Shown here piece after piece: positions 47,617 through 60,034 of a DNA stretch of 64,000 bases. This DNA comes from Poecilobothrus nobilitatus (taxonomy: Eukaryota; Arthropoda; Insecta; Diptera; Dolichopodidae), in assembly GCA_947095535.1 (NCBI GenBank), contig OX352773.1, forward strand, positions 123,304,552 to 123,368,551, given 5' to 3'. The notes beneath the pieces are model-generated. The model was not told the DNA's origin. It saw only the letters and a list, made by a program, of their open reading frames with translations, and searched no databases. The position numbers were made by a program, and so were the translations under genes. How positions within the stretch are numbered: the first letter of the stretch is position 1; each line of letters opens with the position of its first letter.

Positions 47617-48314
47617 TTACAAACTAAGGAGCCCATCACCGGTTTTACCGTTACCGAAAAACCGGTAGTACCGAACAATAATCATTACCGAAATACCGAA
47701 TTTCCGAAGACTAATTACCGACACTAATTTGGGAGACTTTCGTTTTCGATTTTTTTTTTCTTTTAACTTTTTACTTTACTACTCAAAAAGACAATTGAGT
47801 TTTTTTTATTTTATATAAAATTTTAAAGACACGAAAATTTATTTTCCAATTTTGAAAATATGTTTATTACATTTTGTGGCATTTTAATTGCAATTATAAA
47901 ATAGTGAATTATATTTTTTTTACTAAAAAAAATGAAAGCGGCATAAATGTTAATTCGATTTCATGAAAGTTTAGGGAGGCGAATTTCAAAAATTTAAAAC
48001 AAAATTTAAAAGGGAAAATTTCAATGATTTATCGATTTTGAAAGTATACCTATTCTATGGTAAAAATCAATCGAATTCCCACATTACATAATTTGATCTA
48101 GAAGGTTTTTAAATTTCATTATGTTGAAAAATTGTAAAAACCAATCGGTTTCCCACATTAAATAAATTCATCTAGCTAGAAGGTTTTTTAAATTATTTTG
48201 TTGAATTTTGTTTATATAAAAATTGACAAAAGTAAGTAAAATAAATATACATACTCTAAAGTTTATTTTATTTTAGTACACTAAAGTTTATTTTATTTAA
48301 AGTAACAAAATATG

Positions 48315-50817
48315 AAAAAAAAACATCTGGAACCGAAAATCGAAAATTAAAGAAAATTCGTACGGAACAAAATTTATTTCAATCTCATACACTATCCAAC
48401 TGGCTAAGAAACGGAGGAGCTTTAGAATCAAATGATGCCGCAGATGTGCGAGATTCAGTGACCGAAGTCAACAGCACAATTGAATTTGCTTTTGAGTCAA
48501 TGGAATCTGAATGCGTAGTAGTTGAGGTCGAGCAGACAAATGTACCGCCTTAATTATAACAGGAGAAAATAATACCAAAGAAAAACCATTACTATCGAAA
48601 ATAAATAAAAATAATCCAAGTTCTTGGCCAACAATAAATAATCAAGTCAGATGTTATTTGATTGAGAATAGAGTGGATCAGGGTGAAAATTCGAATTTTT
48701 CTGAAAGTTGTTCTTCAGATGGTCGAAAATTTACAAAGAACTGGTTTATAAAACAATTAGTTAATGGTGAATGTTTAGAAAGGATTTGGCTGATATATTC
48801 TAGAGAGGAAAAGAAACTTTACTGTTTTCCATGTATTTTATTTCGAAAATGCAATTCAATGTCAAAATTAGGCGACCCAAAACAAGGCTGTAACAATTGG
48901 AAAATATTAAATCCTCGAATTTTAGATCACGAAAATTCCCAAGAGCACCGAGAAACTTTTCTAAGCTGGAAGCAAATGGAAAAACGTCTTAAATTAGGAG
49001 GTTTAATTGACGACCGTTTGCAAATAGCTTACTTAAGTGAAAAAGAAACGTGGCATAGTATTTTAAAAATGATTTTAGATGCATTTCTCTTTTGTGCTAA
49101 AAATAACCTAGCTTTGCGAGGATCTAGTGATCAAATTGACAACGCGAACCGCGAACTGTGGTAATTTCCTGTATCTCATTAAACTACTTAATAAGTACAA
49201 TTCTACATTGGAAAATCATTTAAAAAATCACAAAGCTGGCTCGGTGAACTACTTATTAAACAAGATCCAGAACGAATTTATTAATTTAATGGGAGATAAA
49301 GTAAGAAGCACAATTATGAATAGAATAAAAATATTAAAATATTACTCGATACTCTTCGACGGAACGCCTGATATTTCCCATCAAGAACAGATGTCTCAAA
49401 TTATCCGCTACGTTTACATTGAAGATGGCAAAGTTTCTATTCAAGAAAGTTTTATTGATTTTATTCAGATAGAAGAGACAACTGGAGAAGTATTGGCCGC
49501 TGAGATATTGACAAAAATTGCTAAAGATGGACTTGACATAAAAAATGTCTTGCATGGGTAATCATATGACAATGGTGCGAATATGTCAGGAATTCATAAA
49601 GGAGTTCAAGCTCGAATCATTAAAGAAAATGAGTTTGCACGTTTTATACGGTGCTCGGCACACTGTCTAAATTCGTGTGGTGAAAAGGCAGCTACTAGCA
49701 GCTCGTGCATGGTAACATTTTTCTCAAACATTCAACAACTTTTTAATTTTTTCTCACGTTCTGTAAATCGCTGGAAAGTTCTCATGTCGATTTTGAAAAT
49801 AGCTCTCAAAGGTCACAGCTCTACAAGGTGGTCATCGAAAGCAAAAGCTGTTAAATCAGTAGTAACACAAATAATTGGTGTCTGTGAAGCTCTAACACAA
49901 ATCTCGCAAAATTCCACTGACAAAGATAAGATATTTACAGCTAAAAATTTATTGAAACAAGTTAATTTTGAATTCTTGCTTTGCTTGGAATATTGGAACT
50001 TGATTCTTAATAATACTGACCGAGTCAATACATTGCTTCAAAGTAAATCTATGTGTTTATCTCAAGCTTTGGAGCTATTGAAAGCTTTATCAGAAACCTT
50101 AACTGATATTCAACAAAATAGGAAGGATCAAATTTTTAAAACAGCTGAGGGAAAAGCAAAGAGTTTGAACATATTGCCGAATTTCATAGATAGTCGCTTT
50201 AGAAAGCCAAATCCGAAATATACAAATGCAGATACTGTCTGCATATTATCTAAAAAAGAAGTATTTTTTTGTGAAATTGACAAGGTATTTGAGACATTAC
50301 AGGAAAATTTAAATTCTAGATATTCAGAAATCATACTTATAAATGAAGACTTCAAATTTTTAGTCACCAAAAATCTCTTTGAAGCTGATTCTAAAGACCT
50401 TCAAAATGCAGCAACAAATTTGGCCTTAAAATATAGAAATGATTTAAATGTTGAAGAATTTTGCTCTGAAATTTGTGCTTTTAGATATCTGACAGCAGAA
50501 TATTTTAAACAAAATTTTCCAACACCACTGCAGCTTCTTCAATTTATTTACAATTTGGATATTCATATCCAAATGTTGAAATAATATTACGAATATTTCT
50601 AACATTGCCGGTGACATCTGCTTCTTGCGAGAGAGCTTTCAGCAAAATGAAATTAATCAAAAATTATTTAAGATCGGCAATAGGCCAAGAAAGATTAATT
50701 AATTTTAAGAAAGATTAATTAAGTATTTTGTCTATAGAATTTGATGTAACTAATAGTCAAAGTTTTGACGATGTAATCGATAAATTTTCCAGCCTCAAAG
50801 CAAGAAAAATAAAATTT
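48315..50817 (+). pseudogene. ZMYM1-like hAT transposase (TTF finger, DUF4371)
   Basis: The N-terminus reads KKTSGTENRKLKKIRTEQ near 48318. A TTF-type zinc finger follows (KNWFIKQLVNGECLERIWL, LYCFPCILF, GCNNWKILNPRILDHENSQE, 48736-48945). DUF4371 core: KYYSILFDGTPDISHQEQMS with the first Asp (~49336-49395), then a stop in place of Gln before SYDNGANMSG with the second Asp (49559-49590), RCSAHCLNSCGEKAA (49651-49695) and STRWSSKAKAV. The dimerisation region LPVTSASCERAFSKMKLIKN lies one frame over at 50608-50665, ending at 50817. Frameshifts near 49140 and 50580 and the stop at 49559 inactivate it. About 650 residues were spanned, close to the family's usual size. Confidence 0.9.
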
Positions 50818-50879
50818 TAATAGTACTTCTATATTTGTCATATTTTTGTTCGTATTTTTTCTGTTTGCCATGGGCGCCA

Positions 50880-51970
50880 AATAATCTAGTTTCGGTGCTG
50901 CTAGTGGCATTCACGCGCATCTAAAAACATTACATAATATAATTTTGTCAAAGAAAGGTGCACTACCAGAAACCGATATTGACAGCCAAAAAAAAAGAAC
51001 CCAATATTGGAAAACCTACATATGCTGGTAGAGAAGCAATATCTCAATACTTTCATACCACAGTTGATAATTCTCTGCCGGCAGTTCTATCTCGCCTCAC
51101 ATCCCTTCATGGAATAACTTTCAACGCAATTTGTAAGTCAGTTGACTTGAGGCAAGGATTAATTGCTCGAGGATTTTTAGCATCAGATATACCTAAGTAC
51201 AAAACTGGAATCTCGAATAACATTAATTGTTATAGTACAAAAATTCGACAACAGTTCAAAAATGAATTTATACTATTAAAAAAAGAGAACCAAAAATTTA
51301 GTCTAAGTTTTGATGAGTGGACATCAGTTCGCAATTAGAGATATATGAACCTCAATATTCACTCAGTCATTATTCACTCAGATAATGAAGAACAGGAATG
51401 GGAATTAGGTTTACGAATAGAAACAACTAGAAATCACACAGTCCAAATTGTTCCACCGCTAATCCTAGATATCAAACCAATAGTTGATAAAATTAGAAAA
51501 GTTGTGAAAATTTTTCGACGATCACCTACGAAAAATTACGACCTTCTACAGAAGCATGTTAAAGAAGAATTCGGGAGAGAATTGATACTATATTCTCTCT
51601 AGAGAATATTAGATTGCCCCACTAAACGAAATGCAAATGGAACAGCAACCAGTAGAACCTAGTTCTCTGCAGGAAAGGCTTCACAAAAGAATTCTGGAAC
51701 GATACACACAACAAACATCTCAACTACCACAAAAAAACCCAAGAAGGATTTAATAAAATTAATTCGCGCGGATCTAAAGTATTTTGAAAGTGAAGGCATC
51801 AAAGGAAAGCATTTAAGCATCGTACATAATTATTTAAATACCGTTAGACCCACAAGCGTCGATGCTTTCTCCGTTGCAGGATTGCTTGTCACGAAAATCA
51901 GATCAATGCTTTCCGACAAAAGCGTAAATAATTTATGCTTTTTAAGATCATATTTTCAAAATAACATATT
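50880..51970 (+). pseudogene. BED-type hAT transposase, internally deleted
   Basis: Starts in the last part of a BED finger (SFGAASGIHAHLKTLHNI, ~50890-50943). It continues with AISQYFHTTVDNSLPAVLSR, ICKSVDLRQGLIARGF and the first catalytic block KFSLSFDEWTSVRN (51295-51336), a stop, and NLNIHSVIIHSDNEEQEWEL. It then jumps to IKPIVDKIRKVVKIFRRSP (51470-51525), so the second Asp and the CxxH region are missing. The dimerisation end is seen as VRPTSVDAFSVAGLLVTKIR (51844-51903). Its FRRSPTKN and SVDAFSVAG blocks resemble the protein at 6635-8655 (FRKSPAKN, STATERVFSTAG). Inactive deletion derivative. Confidence 0.85.
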
Positions 51971-52329
51971 TTTCTATAATCTAATGATTTTTTCATTTAA
52001 CTTCTTTCTTTTAATTTTTTAAATAAAAACAAATAAATTAATATAATATTTTACTGAATTTTATTTTATTAAGTGATTAATTTACGCTCCCTGTTTAGGA
52101 AATATTTTCTAGCTGATGTAGAATTATAAAAAAAGGTCAATCACCGAAAATTACTGGTATTATCGGTTTCGGTAACTACCAATTACCGAATAACCGGTTG
52201 TGAAGGAAATGCTTCGGTAATGGACACCCTATTACAAACACCATGCCACAGTTAATACAGCCTATACTTTAGGTGTAGGGTAAAAAACAGGTATGTAGTA
52301 TTAGGGCAGAAAAGAAATGTATGGATTAT

Positions 52330-52760
52330 TATATGCACCTGATGTTGGATTATTATATACAACTCTAAAGGTTGCAACATTACATTAATAGCAGCTATGT
52401 GCTTCAAAGGTGTGACTCACACTAATATAATTTCGAATAGAACATGCAATTCGGAAAAATTTTATAAATTTTTGTAGGAGCTAGTTAAATTACTTGACGA
52501 ACAAAGTTATATGGCAGGTACATGGCTTGGATAATGCAGCCATTCATAAAACGCAAATGGTTGTAGACATTGTTCAAGGAAAACCATACTATTTAAAGTT
52601 TGCTGGATCCGATTGAAAACATGTTTTCAAAAATTAAATTCACTGTAAGAGCAACGTTGTCAGAAACAACCAACGCTAATTTGGTAGATTATATTGAACA
52701 GGCTGCAGACCAACGCAGAACAAGAAAAGATTGCGAACCATGAACCATACGCTAGAGAAT
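52330..52760 (+). pseudogene. IS630/Tc1/mariner DDE transposase fragment
   Basis: Reading frames give ITLIAAMCFKGVTHTNIIS, NRTCNSEKFYKFL, then LDNAAIHKTQMVVDIVQGKP with the second catalytic Asp (~52530-52590). After a deletion come IENMFSKIKFTVRATLSET with the third acidic residue (Glu, ~52612-52665) and NANLVDYIEQAADQ. Blocks fit the C-terminal half of a DDE_3-type transposase. Stops and the gap make it inactive. No terminal repeats found. The 12-mer AGGTGTAGGGTA at 52271-52282 just upstream is identical to the end of the insertion at 1336-2407. Confidence 0.75.
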
Positions 52761-53899
52761 CTTGAAAAGGCAAAAGAAGCCCAGTTCAAAATGAAATTTA
52801 AATAGGAAAATTGAAATGCTTCTAAATACAATTAACTTTTTAATGCAAACTTTTATTTCTTTCTCAGATACCATTAATATCTTATATATATAAAATATTT
52901 CTCGATATATGTAATATATAAGATTCTCCAGCATATCTAAATTTTTATTTTTGAAAATATGTCTTCAATTGGATTTAGCATCCGGAAATGTATAATTAGA
53001 AAAATTTTAAATTGTATGGTTTCCCTTACGAAATATCTGCAACAATACGGGTTTTATATATAGTTGCATTATCCATAATAAGCCATATGTAACTGCCATA
53101 TAACTGCATTCATCCAGTAGTCAACTACCTCCTTAAACAAAATGTTAAATTTTTCCAAATTGCACGTGCTATTGGATATTATGAATTTATGGATACAACG
53201 TGCTATTGGATATAATGGGTTACTATTTTTCTTTTTTCTGTCTTACAAAACAATTTTCTCAGGAGTAAATTTAATCAGTTTTTGTTTTGCTGCAAATGAA
53301 TGCATTTGCTGGACTTACATCGTCTTCATTTCAAAGTTATTTTAATATTTTCTTTTAAAGCTTTTTAAATCATCTTATATTATTTTATTGGTTATTTTTA
53401 TTTTATTTAAGTTTTAAGTTAAATTTCTAAAATATGAATTCAAAAGAAAAATAATTAATTTAACAAACCCAAAATTATTTTTTTAGCAATTACTTATTTT
53501 TTTAGTAATACAATATATATTAGGGTTTTCTTATATTATATAAATTTTTATATAATTTTCATATCACAAAACAAAAGACAACTTTAATATTTTATTTTTT
53601 ACTTTTTAAATTAATTAAACATTATATTAACCTTAACTTTTAAATCAAACAAATACAGAAAAAACTACCTGTATAAGTTATATTCTTAAAAAAAACTTAT
53701 CATTATATTATAGATAGTAATTAAATAAAAAAATTTATTAATATGTAATAGAAATCCACATTTAAAAGCAAAAACTTTTTGTTAAACGAAAAACTTGAAC
53801 TTAAAAGCACTTGTTCTAAAAAAAAAAAAAAACATTTAAGTACTTAAACGAAAAAAGGTATATTCGGCTCTGATGGTAGAAACTTTGCCCGACGGCACC
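52761..53899. other. AT-rich sequence, no gene
   Basis: No gene or element recognised. TGCTATTGGATAT recurs at about 53166 and 53201, a short local duplication. Confidence 0.4.
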
Positions 53900-54045
53900 C
53901 AATAGTTACCAAGAAAATATGCCAAAAGTTTGGGTATTGGAACAAGATAATGACCCTAAACAAACTGCAACTGCAGGCAAAAGATTTGTAAATGAGAATC
54001 GTGTATCGGTTTTAAAGTGGCCTTGTCAATCGCTCAAAATGTTAT
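53900..54045 (+). pseudogene. Tc1-like transposase fragment
   Basis: The frame reads MPKVWVLEQDNDPKQTATAG (from about 53920), then NENRVSVLKWPCQS, matching the DNDPKHT block (second catalytic Asp) and the VLxWPxQSPDLNPIE approach of Tc1-family transposases. It stops before the NPIE Glu. About 45 codons only; a different lineage from the fragment at 52330. Confidence 0.8.
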
Positions 54046-54484
54046 AATTTTTTTGTTCTTTATTTAAATTTTTTTTAAGACTTTGAGAATTTTATTAATT
54101 TTACAAGTTTTATATTTTTGTTCACTTATTATATTTAAACAAACCTATTCGAGAATTAAGCAATCCAAAATAACAACAAATTTCTTTTTAAAAGACATTT
54201 CTTGTTGGTGTCTTTATTTCAATAACCATCATTGTATGTAGCTATCCAATGTATTTTGTTATATATTTGAAATTATTATGGATTAATATTATGTTAGTTA
54301 TTTTTAATTTATTCAATGTTCCTTTTCATTCATGAATTAATATTTATTTTATTAATATTGCTGTAATGTTTTACATATCATATTGTGACAATAAGTACAT
54401 TTTGGTACATTTTTAAATATTTTAGCACTCTCTGCGAAAAAGTGTAAGTAGATCTAATAGTTTTTAAGCCAGGAGAAATGGTAA
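54046..54484. other. AT-rich sequence, no gene
   Basis: Nothing recognised. Confidence 0.4.
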
Positions 54485-57227
54485 CACTGGTCATGACCTG
54501 AAAAAAAACTATTGTGACTTTTCAGCTGGAGTGCGTTTCATTTCTTTCTTACTTCGAGTAGAGTTTAAGCTTTTAAGCACACTCGTATACAGAGTTAGCT
54601 TTCCTCTGCCGTTTCGAAACGACTAGAGTTAAATATGAATTCGGACTGTGAAAATTAGATTGGGACATTATTCATTTCAAATTTTCAAACAAATAATAGA
54701 GTTTTCCAAAAAGAAATGAATTTTAAAAAGTATTATAAGTGTAAATGATAACTTTTTCAGTTAATTGTGATAGTTCACTAAATGAACAACATGTTCACTA
54801 AATGAACAACATATGGTTGAAGCATTATGTCTGAAACAAAAAAAAATAAGTTCAATTGAACGATTTCACTTACAATTATTTTAATATGTATGTTTATAAA
54901 TTATAATGTTAAAATTTTAAATAAAAAACAATCATGACAATTCATAAGACTTTGACATTTATAAGATTCCTTAATTCTCTTCTCGAGTAGGATTAAAAAA
55001 ATGAACTACTAACTCGATTTTGGTGCTTCGAAACGATATTTATGACACAAAAATTTGTTTACTCTACTCCGGTATTTTGAAACGACTTTTATTTGTCATA
55101 GTATTAACAAAAGATTATCTATTACAATAAAATTGACCACTCTTTTTTTATACATATTAATGCATTTTTTACAACTACTTAAACATGAAAAAAAACTATT
55201 AGTAAAAGTAGGTAAAATGTATGTTACTTCGTTTTCAAACCATTCTGTTATTGAAATTACTGTAAGAGAGAAAATAAACGATATATTGTTTAGGTAGTTA
55301 GTATTTTTACAATACTTTTTTAAAGGCAAAACTTTGTTACAGTGTCAATGTACTGTTCAAAGTATAGGAATATTTGAAATTGAATCGCAATGTATTTTTA
55401 AAGACGCAACTTGTTTAATGTTATTCATTTAAGTATGTACATAGTGACAAAAAGTAATAATCGAAAGTGTTTTCAATTGTTTATTATAATTTGAATATGT
55501 TTAAATCTATTTTAATTGATTATTTTATGTATTAAATATTTTAGTAAAATTAGTACAGAAAAAGATTTGGAATATAAATTATATGAACGTTTAAAAAATT
55601 ATTTTAATTATGACTGTTATAATAAATGTAAATCTTATTTTATAAAACTATGTATATATACTCTTCACTTCAAATTAGTCCTTTTTAGCATTATTTGTTT
55701 TTTCAAAATCAAATTCGTTCAAATTTCAAAATCAATTATGTCTGTTTAAAAGTTCTGCTACTATTAGTTCTTTCTGAAGTTATTTCTGAAGAATCAGAAG
55801 ACCATAATGAACCTGAAACTGAATGAATAAAACAAAAAGATCATAAACAATAAAGAGTATCTATAATCAAAAATCAAGAATTATGTGGTTAAATGAATTT
55901 AAAGATTGACTAGCTATACATGAAAATGATAAAAGTATGGTTTTATGTAAATATTAAAGCTAAACATTCCACCATTAAAGATCATTCTAATGCTTAGAAA
56001 CATAAAAAAGCAGTTGCTCTTTTATCATCCGGTCGACAAATAAAAATGAAGACAACAAAAAGTACATTAGGGAATGAAGTAAGCCTCGCAGAAGTCCGTA
56101 TTTCATTATGTACAGCAAAACACGCTACCTTAAGATCGTAGATCATTTGATTAAGACTAATCATATAATTTTTAAAGACAGTGAAATATGTCAGTCGATG
56201 AAGTTATATAGAACAAAATGTGGAAAAATTATTTCAATCGTTTGGAAACCATTTTTTAAAAATTACTTCTCTGAGGATATTGGGGATGGTACTTATAGTC
56301 TCATTATTGATGAGTCAACTGACAAAACATCAATAAAATATCTTATTAAATATTATATTTCAGTAAAAATTGTAAAAAACAACTAAACTTGAAACAAAAT
56401 TTTTGAAATTGCATGCCGTTGAAAATAGTGACGCAGCAAGCTTAGTTTCCGTTATAAAGGATGTTTTATATCAATTTAATCTTAATATAGATAAAATGCG
56501 TGGTTTAGGTCCAGATAATGCCAATGTGATGATAGGAGAATATAGTGGGGTTTATAAACGACTAAAGCATATTAATCCAAATATTATTTTAATACCATGC
56601 ATCTGCCATTCATTACAATTAGCTATTTCAAGCGCAACTGCTAAGACCATTCCAGAGAATTTTTAGTAAGTGAAACCTATAATTGGTTCTCATTTTCGGC
56701 TAGTAGAGATTTGCAATATAAAACAACTTATAATTTAATTAACAACAAAAATCCACTGAAAATACCACATGTAAGTTCAACACGATGGCTGTCAATAGAA
56801 GCTTCAGCCTCTAGAATTCGCAATACTTGAAACTTGGAACTGAATTCAAATTTATCAATAGCATCAATTAATGAAAAATGCTACAAGGCTAGAAGCTTAT
56901 CAGGAATGTTTAAAAATGTATATTTATACTATTTACTTTTTCTTAGACCGATTTTACAAAATATTCAAAAGGTAAACAAAATCTTTGAGACTAACAATGG
57001 AGATTTTGTAAAAGTATTTAAAGACTTGTTGCGTCTCATTTTTTTTTGTATCAGACATTTGCTTAAACCAAGCATCAGTTATGTTGTTCATTTAGTGAAC
57101 TATCACAATTAACTGAAAAAGTCATCATTTGCAAGGGTTAGTATGATAGTATGTATATTAGTAACTTAGTAAATGATGATACATAGATATTAGAAAAACT
57201 TAATACTTAAATTGGTCATTACCACTG
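54485..57227 (+). mobile_element. hAT element with 52-bp internal inverted repeats
   Basis: A long inverted repeat pairs 54741-54792 with 57081-57132 (shared CTTTTTCAGTTAATTGTGAT and AGTTCACTAAATGAACAACA). Further out, CACTGGTCATGACC (54485) and, reversed, CAGTGGTAATGACC (57227) match at 12 of 14 positions and could be the true termini. A clean 8-bp target duplication is not evident at either boundary. The left inverted repeat has an extra tandem copy of TTCACTAAATGAACAACAT. The body holds a hAT transposase relic (55860-57112). Outer limits are inferred. Confidence 0.65.
55860..57112 (+). pseudogene. hAT transposase relic (DUF4371-like)
   Basis: Starts with a degraded zinc-finger segment (WLNEFKD-like, MVLCKY, KHSTIKDHSNA, HKKAVALLSSG, 55880-56025). 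Core: SMKLYRTKCGKIISIVWKPF (56199-56258), YSLIIDESTDKTSIKYLIKY with the first Asp (~56292-56351), a frameshift, then KMRGLGPDNANVMIGEYSGV with the second Asp (56493-56552), IPCICHSLQLAISSA, VSSTRWLSIEASASR (56773-56817) and NVYLYYLLFLRPILQN (56918-56965). It ends at the right inverted repeat, so the C-terminal dimerisation domain is missing. Broken by at least three shifts. Confidence 0.85.
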
Positions 57228-57490
57228 TTAGTAACTACTAATTAATATTAGTAATGATGTTAATGGTAATAAAAAACTAACATTGCAAAAAAGAAACTAA
57301 CATGTAACTTAGATTGCAAATGACAGGCTAATCATGCAAACTACGCTCGCGTAAAGTCTGGCTCTCAGTGTTAATTTGTTAACGCTAATATATCGAAGAG
57401 TTCAGACCTTGAGTTAGTTTCTATTAATAGAATGGTCTGACACATTAAAAAGCTCGACGGATTTCAAATTATTCAGATTTTCTCTATACT

Positions 57491-58870
57491 TCATTTGTTC
57501 GCGAAGAAAGGAGAGTTGATATCACCGCGAACAATTTGCTGAACGAATATAATATCCGCCACTAAACGGCGTGACTGGACGGAGTACAAATTAATTAAAG
57601 AAAGTCTAGCGTCATATGGAGGAAAACGTATAGGATCAGTCCAAGCAAGGTTGCGTGAAATACGTGAAATGTCTATATCACGATATGGAGACCATACTTG
57701 GCTCGAGTATTCAAGTATATGTCTTACATAGGTAGTAAAAAGTTGCTTAGTGATATAAGGATCAGAAAACTCTTTTGACCAATGCATAATAAATCCAAGA
57801 GTTGAGTTAGCTTTATTTATTATGGAGTTGTAGTGACTCTTGAAATCTAACCTTCTATCAAGGATCAGTCTCAAACCAGAAGTACGATCTGTCCTTTTAA
57901 TAAGTTGGTCGTTGAGGACGTAATTATAATTGATTGTTGAGTTAGCTCGTAACCTTGAAAAGCTCGTAATTAGGCATTTGCTAACATTTAGTTTGAGATT
58001 GTTGTTTCTGCACCATGAACTAAATTGGTTGAGATCATATTGCAACAACTCACAATCACGAGTGGAAGTTATAGTTTTGCAGATTTGCTATCATGTTAAA
58101 TTTTTTGTTGTTAATAATTTTGAATTGATGTATAGTCGTAGTAAAATTAGTCAATTAGAAATAAATTTAATATATAAGTTAGATATTATGATGAGGAATT
58201 TAATATTAATTGCTAATTTAACTAGTCTTACTCTTTTTAGTGAACCAACATTCTTCACGTGGGTAGATTGAAATATTTTGTTTTTGATAAGAGAGGTTTA
58301 TGTGAAGGTATAAATTTTGTATGCTGCAACTTAAGTTAAAATTAAAGTAATATTTTTTGAATATGAATTATTATTGGTGGAACTCCGTCGGGGCCGTACG
58401 GTAAGTCATCTTTTACAGCTAAGAGGTGAGGCATTAAGATATCTTATTACAATGGTCTTAATGTAAAAATTTAAAAGAGATGGAGGAACTAGGTTATCTA
58501 AATATGACTGATTTGGCTCAAAAACCCCGTTCTGGTAAGTACTGGAGAAGAAAGTGACAAGAAAGTTGGAAATAGTCTGCGAGTTATCTGATGTTGTTTC
58601 TTCGTATCGCAACGCCGATGGATAACCATCAGTCGTACGTTTACCATTAATAAAACCAAAAAAACTTCGCGGATTGGAATAAAATTGCGATTTAATTCTG
58701 TCAATATAATTTTTATATAAAGAATCAGGTAGAATTATAAATCTATTATAGATATCAAGAAAGGTATTATAATGGGCAATAGAATTAGTTTCCATATATT
58801 TTTTGATTTGATATGATTGTAGTTGCTTTAGGAGATGATTTAAATGATCTCGATAAAATAATATAAACAA
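57491..58870 (-). pseudogene. LINE ORF2 remnant, RT palm replaced by 300-bp insertion
   Basis: Minus-strand 58870-58406 encodes the linker between endonuclease and RT (YIDRIKSQFYSNPRSFFGFI, NGKRTTDGYPSALRYEE). Sequence 58048-57491 is the RT C-terminal part (FSSWCRNNNLKLNVSKCLIT, LDRRLDFKSHYNSIINKANS, LEYSSQVWSPYRD, ARLSLINLYSVQSRRLVADI). The catalytic palm is gone; 58070-58390 holds unrelated AT-rich sequence. It belongs to the same RT subfamily as the LINE at 32458-33664. Left of 57491 there is a 3' region with a TCAGACC…GGTCTGA inverted pair (57402-57440). Confidence 0.8.
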
Positions 58871-59339
58871 ATCTTAATATTTTGTAAAATGTATAAATTG
58901 AAATTAAGTTTTTTTCTTTTATTAATTTAAGTGATATATTATATATCACATATATATTAAATGAAGTGATGTTTTTTATTTTTGTTTTTTTTTATTATGT
59001 AAAAAATTATAAAAACAATAAGATTCTTTATTTTATTAGAGCAGAATAATATTCTTATAGGTCGAATTTTAAACTGTAGGGTTCCAATATGAACTTTTTA
59101 GTTCTGAATGCGCCTATAAAGTAAGTATGTATAATGTACTATAGGTAGGTAGTTACTCTGAATTGGATTGAATTAAAATTTATTATTAAATTACTTGAAA
59201 ATTATTTAAACAGCCGGTTTTTGAAAGCAAAAAATTTTAGCCGAATTTTCAGCCGAAAATCATTTAAATTTTCTCGGAATCAGCTAATTTAGTTGAATGC
59301 AAGAAAAAAGTTGGTCACACTGTATATCGGCGTAATCAT
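58871..59339. other. AT-rich sequence, no gene
   Basis: Nothing recognised beyond short TA tracts. Confidence 0.4.
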
Positions 59340-59630
59340 AGATATATTACTAATACATAGGCAGTGAAGAAAATATTTTCAGCCAATTTTGAGAAACAGC
59401 TTAGTGAACCGTGCGTATGTATTGCTTTAGTTGCCTCAGAAATAGGTTCCTAAAAGGTGGAATAATATCATTCCTAATTTTTAAAAGAATTTTATCATTT
59501 ATTTTGTTACTTTACAAGAAATTAAAATTTTGAATAACCTTAATTAAATTAAATTTTAATTTTAAAAACAAAATATATCAATTATTAAGTAATATAAAAA
59601 TTAAATCTTTTATATCTTTAAATTAAATCT
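59340..59630 (+). repeat. Interspersed repeat, left half, split by LINE
   Basis: Matches the first part of 3030-3440 (shared AAAATATTTTCAG, TGTATTGCTTTAG and AATTATTAAGTAA). Continues at 63444 on the other side of the LINE. Confidence 0.75.
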
Positions 59631-60034
59631 TTATTGACCTGCACGTTGAGCAGATGTGACGCGCATAAATTTTTAGCGGAATTTTGATTAAATTTTTATT
59701 GTTTCTTTAACACTAATTATTAAATTATTTAGTTTTAATAAAAATATAAACTTGGTGTCTGCAAATAAAGCAGTAAAGAAAATAGCTACCTAATTCTTGG
59801 TTTATTTGCTTTTTTTTTTTTTTTTGATTTTTGCTGTTTGAATAAAATTTATAATTCACAATATTCGCGGTTCCTTACACTGGTTGAAGTTGGATTGCGG
59901 GATATACGAAAGGTGTTGATTGTCATTTTGAGCTTCAAAAATTATTCTACTAACAGAGAGACCGTTCTGACCAAATAACTATTGTTAAGAAATCTTGATT
60001 ATCGTTAGGATAATTGCAGTAAAACTACTCCAAC

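Larger units (their letters stand above)
47625..52231 (+). mobile_element. hAT element carrying two transposase relics, perfect TSD
   Basis: Flanked by identical 8-bp TTACAAAC (47617-47624 and 52232-52239). Termini are TAAGGAGCCCATCACCGG and, reverse complemented, TAGGGTGTCCATTACCGA. Subterminal regions at both ends are dense in ACCGGTT/TACCGAA motifs, likely transposase-binding sites. Inside are a ZMYM1-like hAT transposase (48315-50817) and pieces of a BED-type hAT transposase (50880-51970). The simplest reading is that the ZMYM1-like element landed in the first exon of the BED-type element, whose ends are the ones at 47625 and 52231. Inner ends were not resolved. Confidence 0.9.

Noticed and set aside
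55055..55749. Three ORFs upstream of the hAT transposase
   Set aside because: No homology or motif; AT-rich chance frames.
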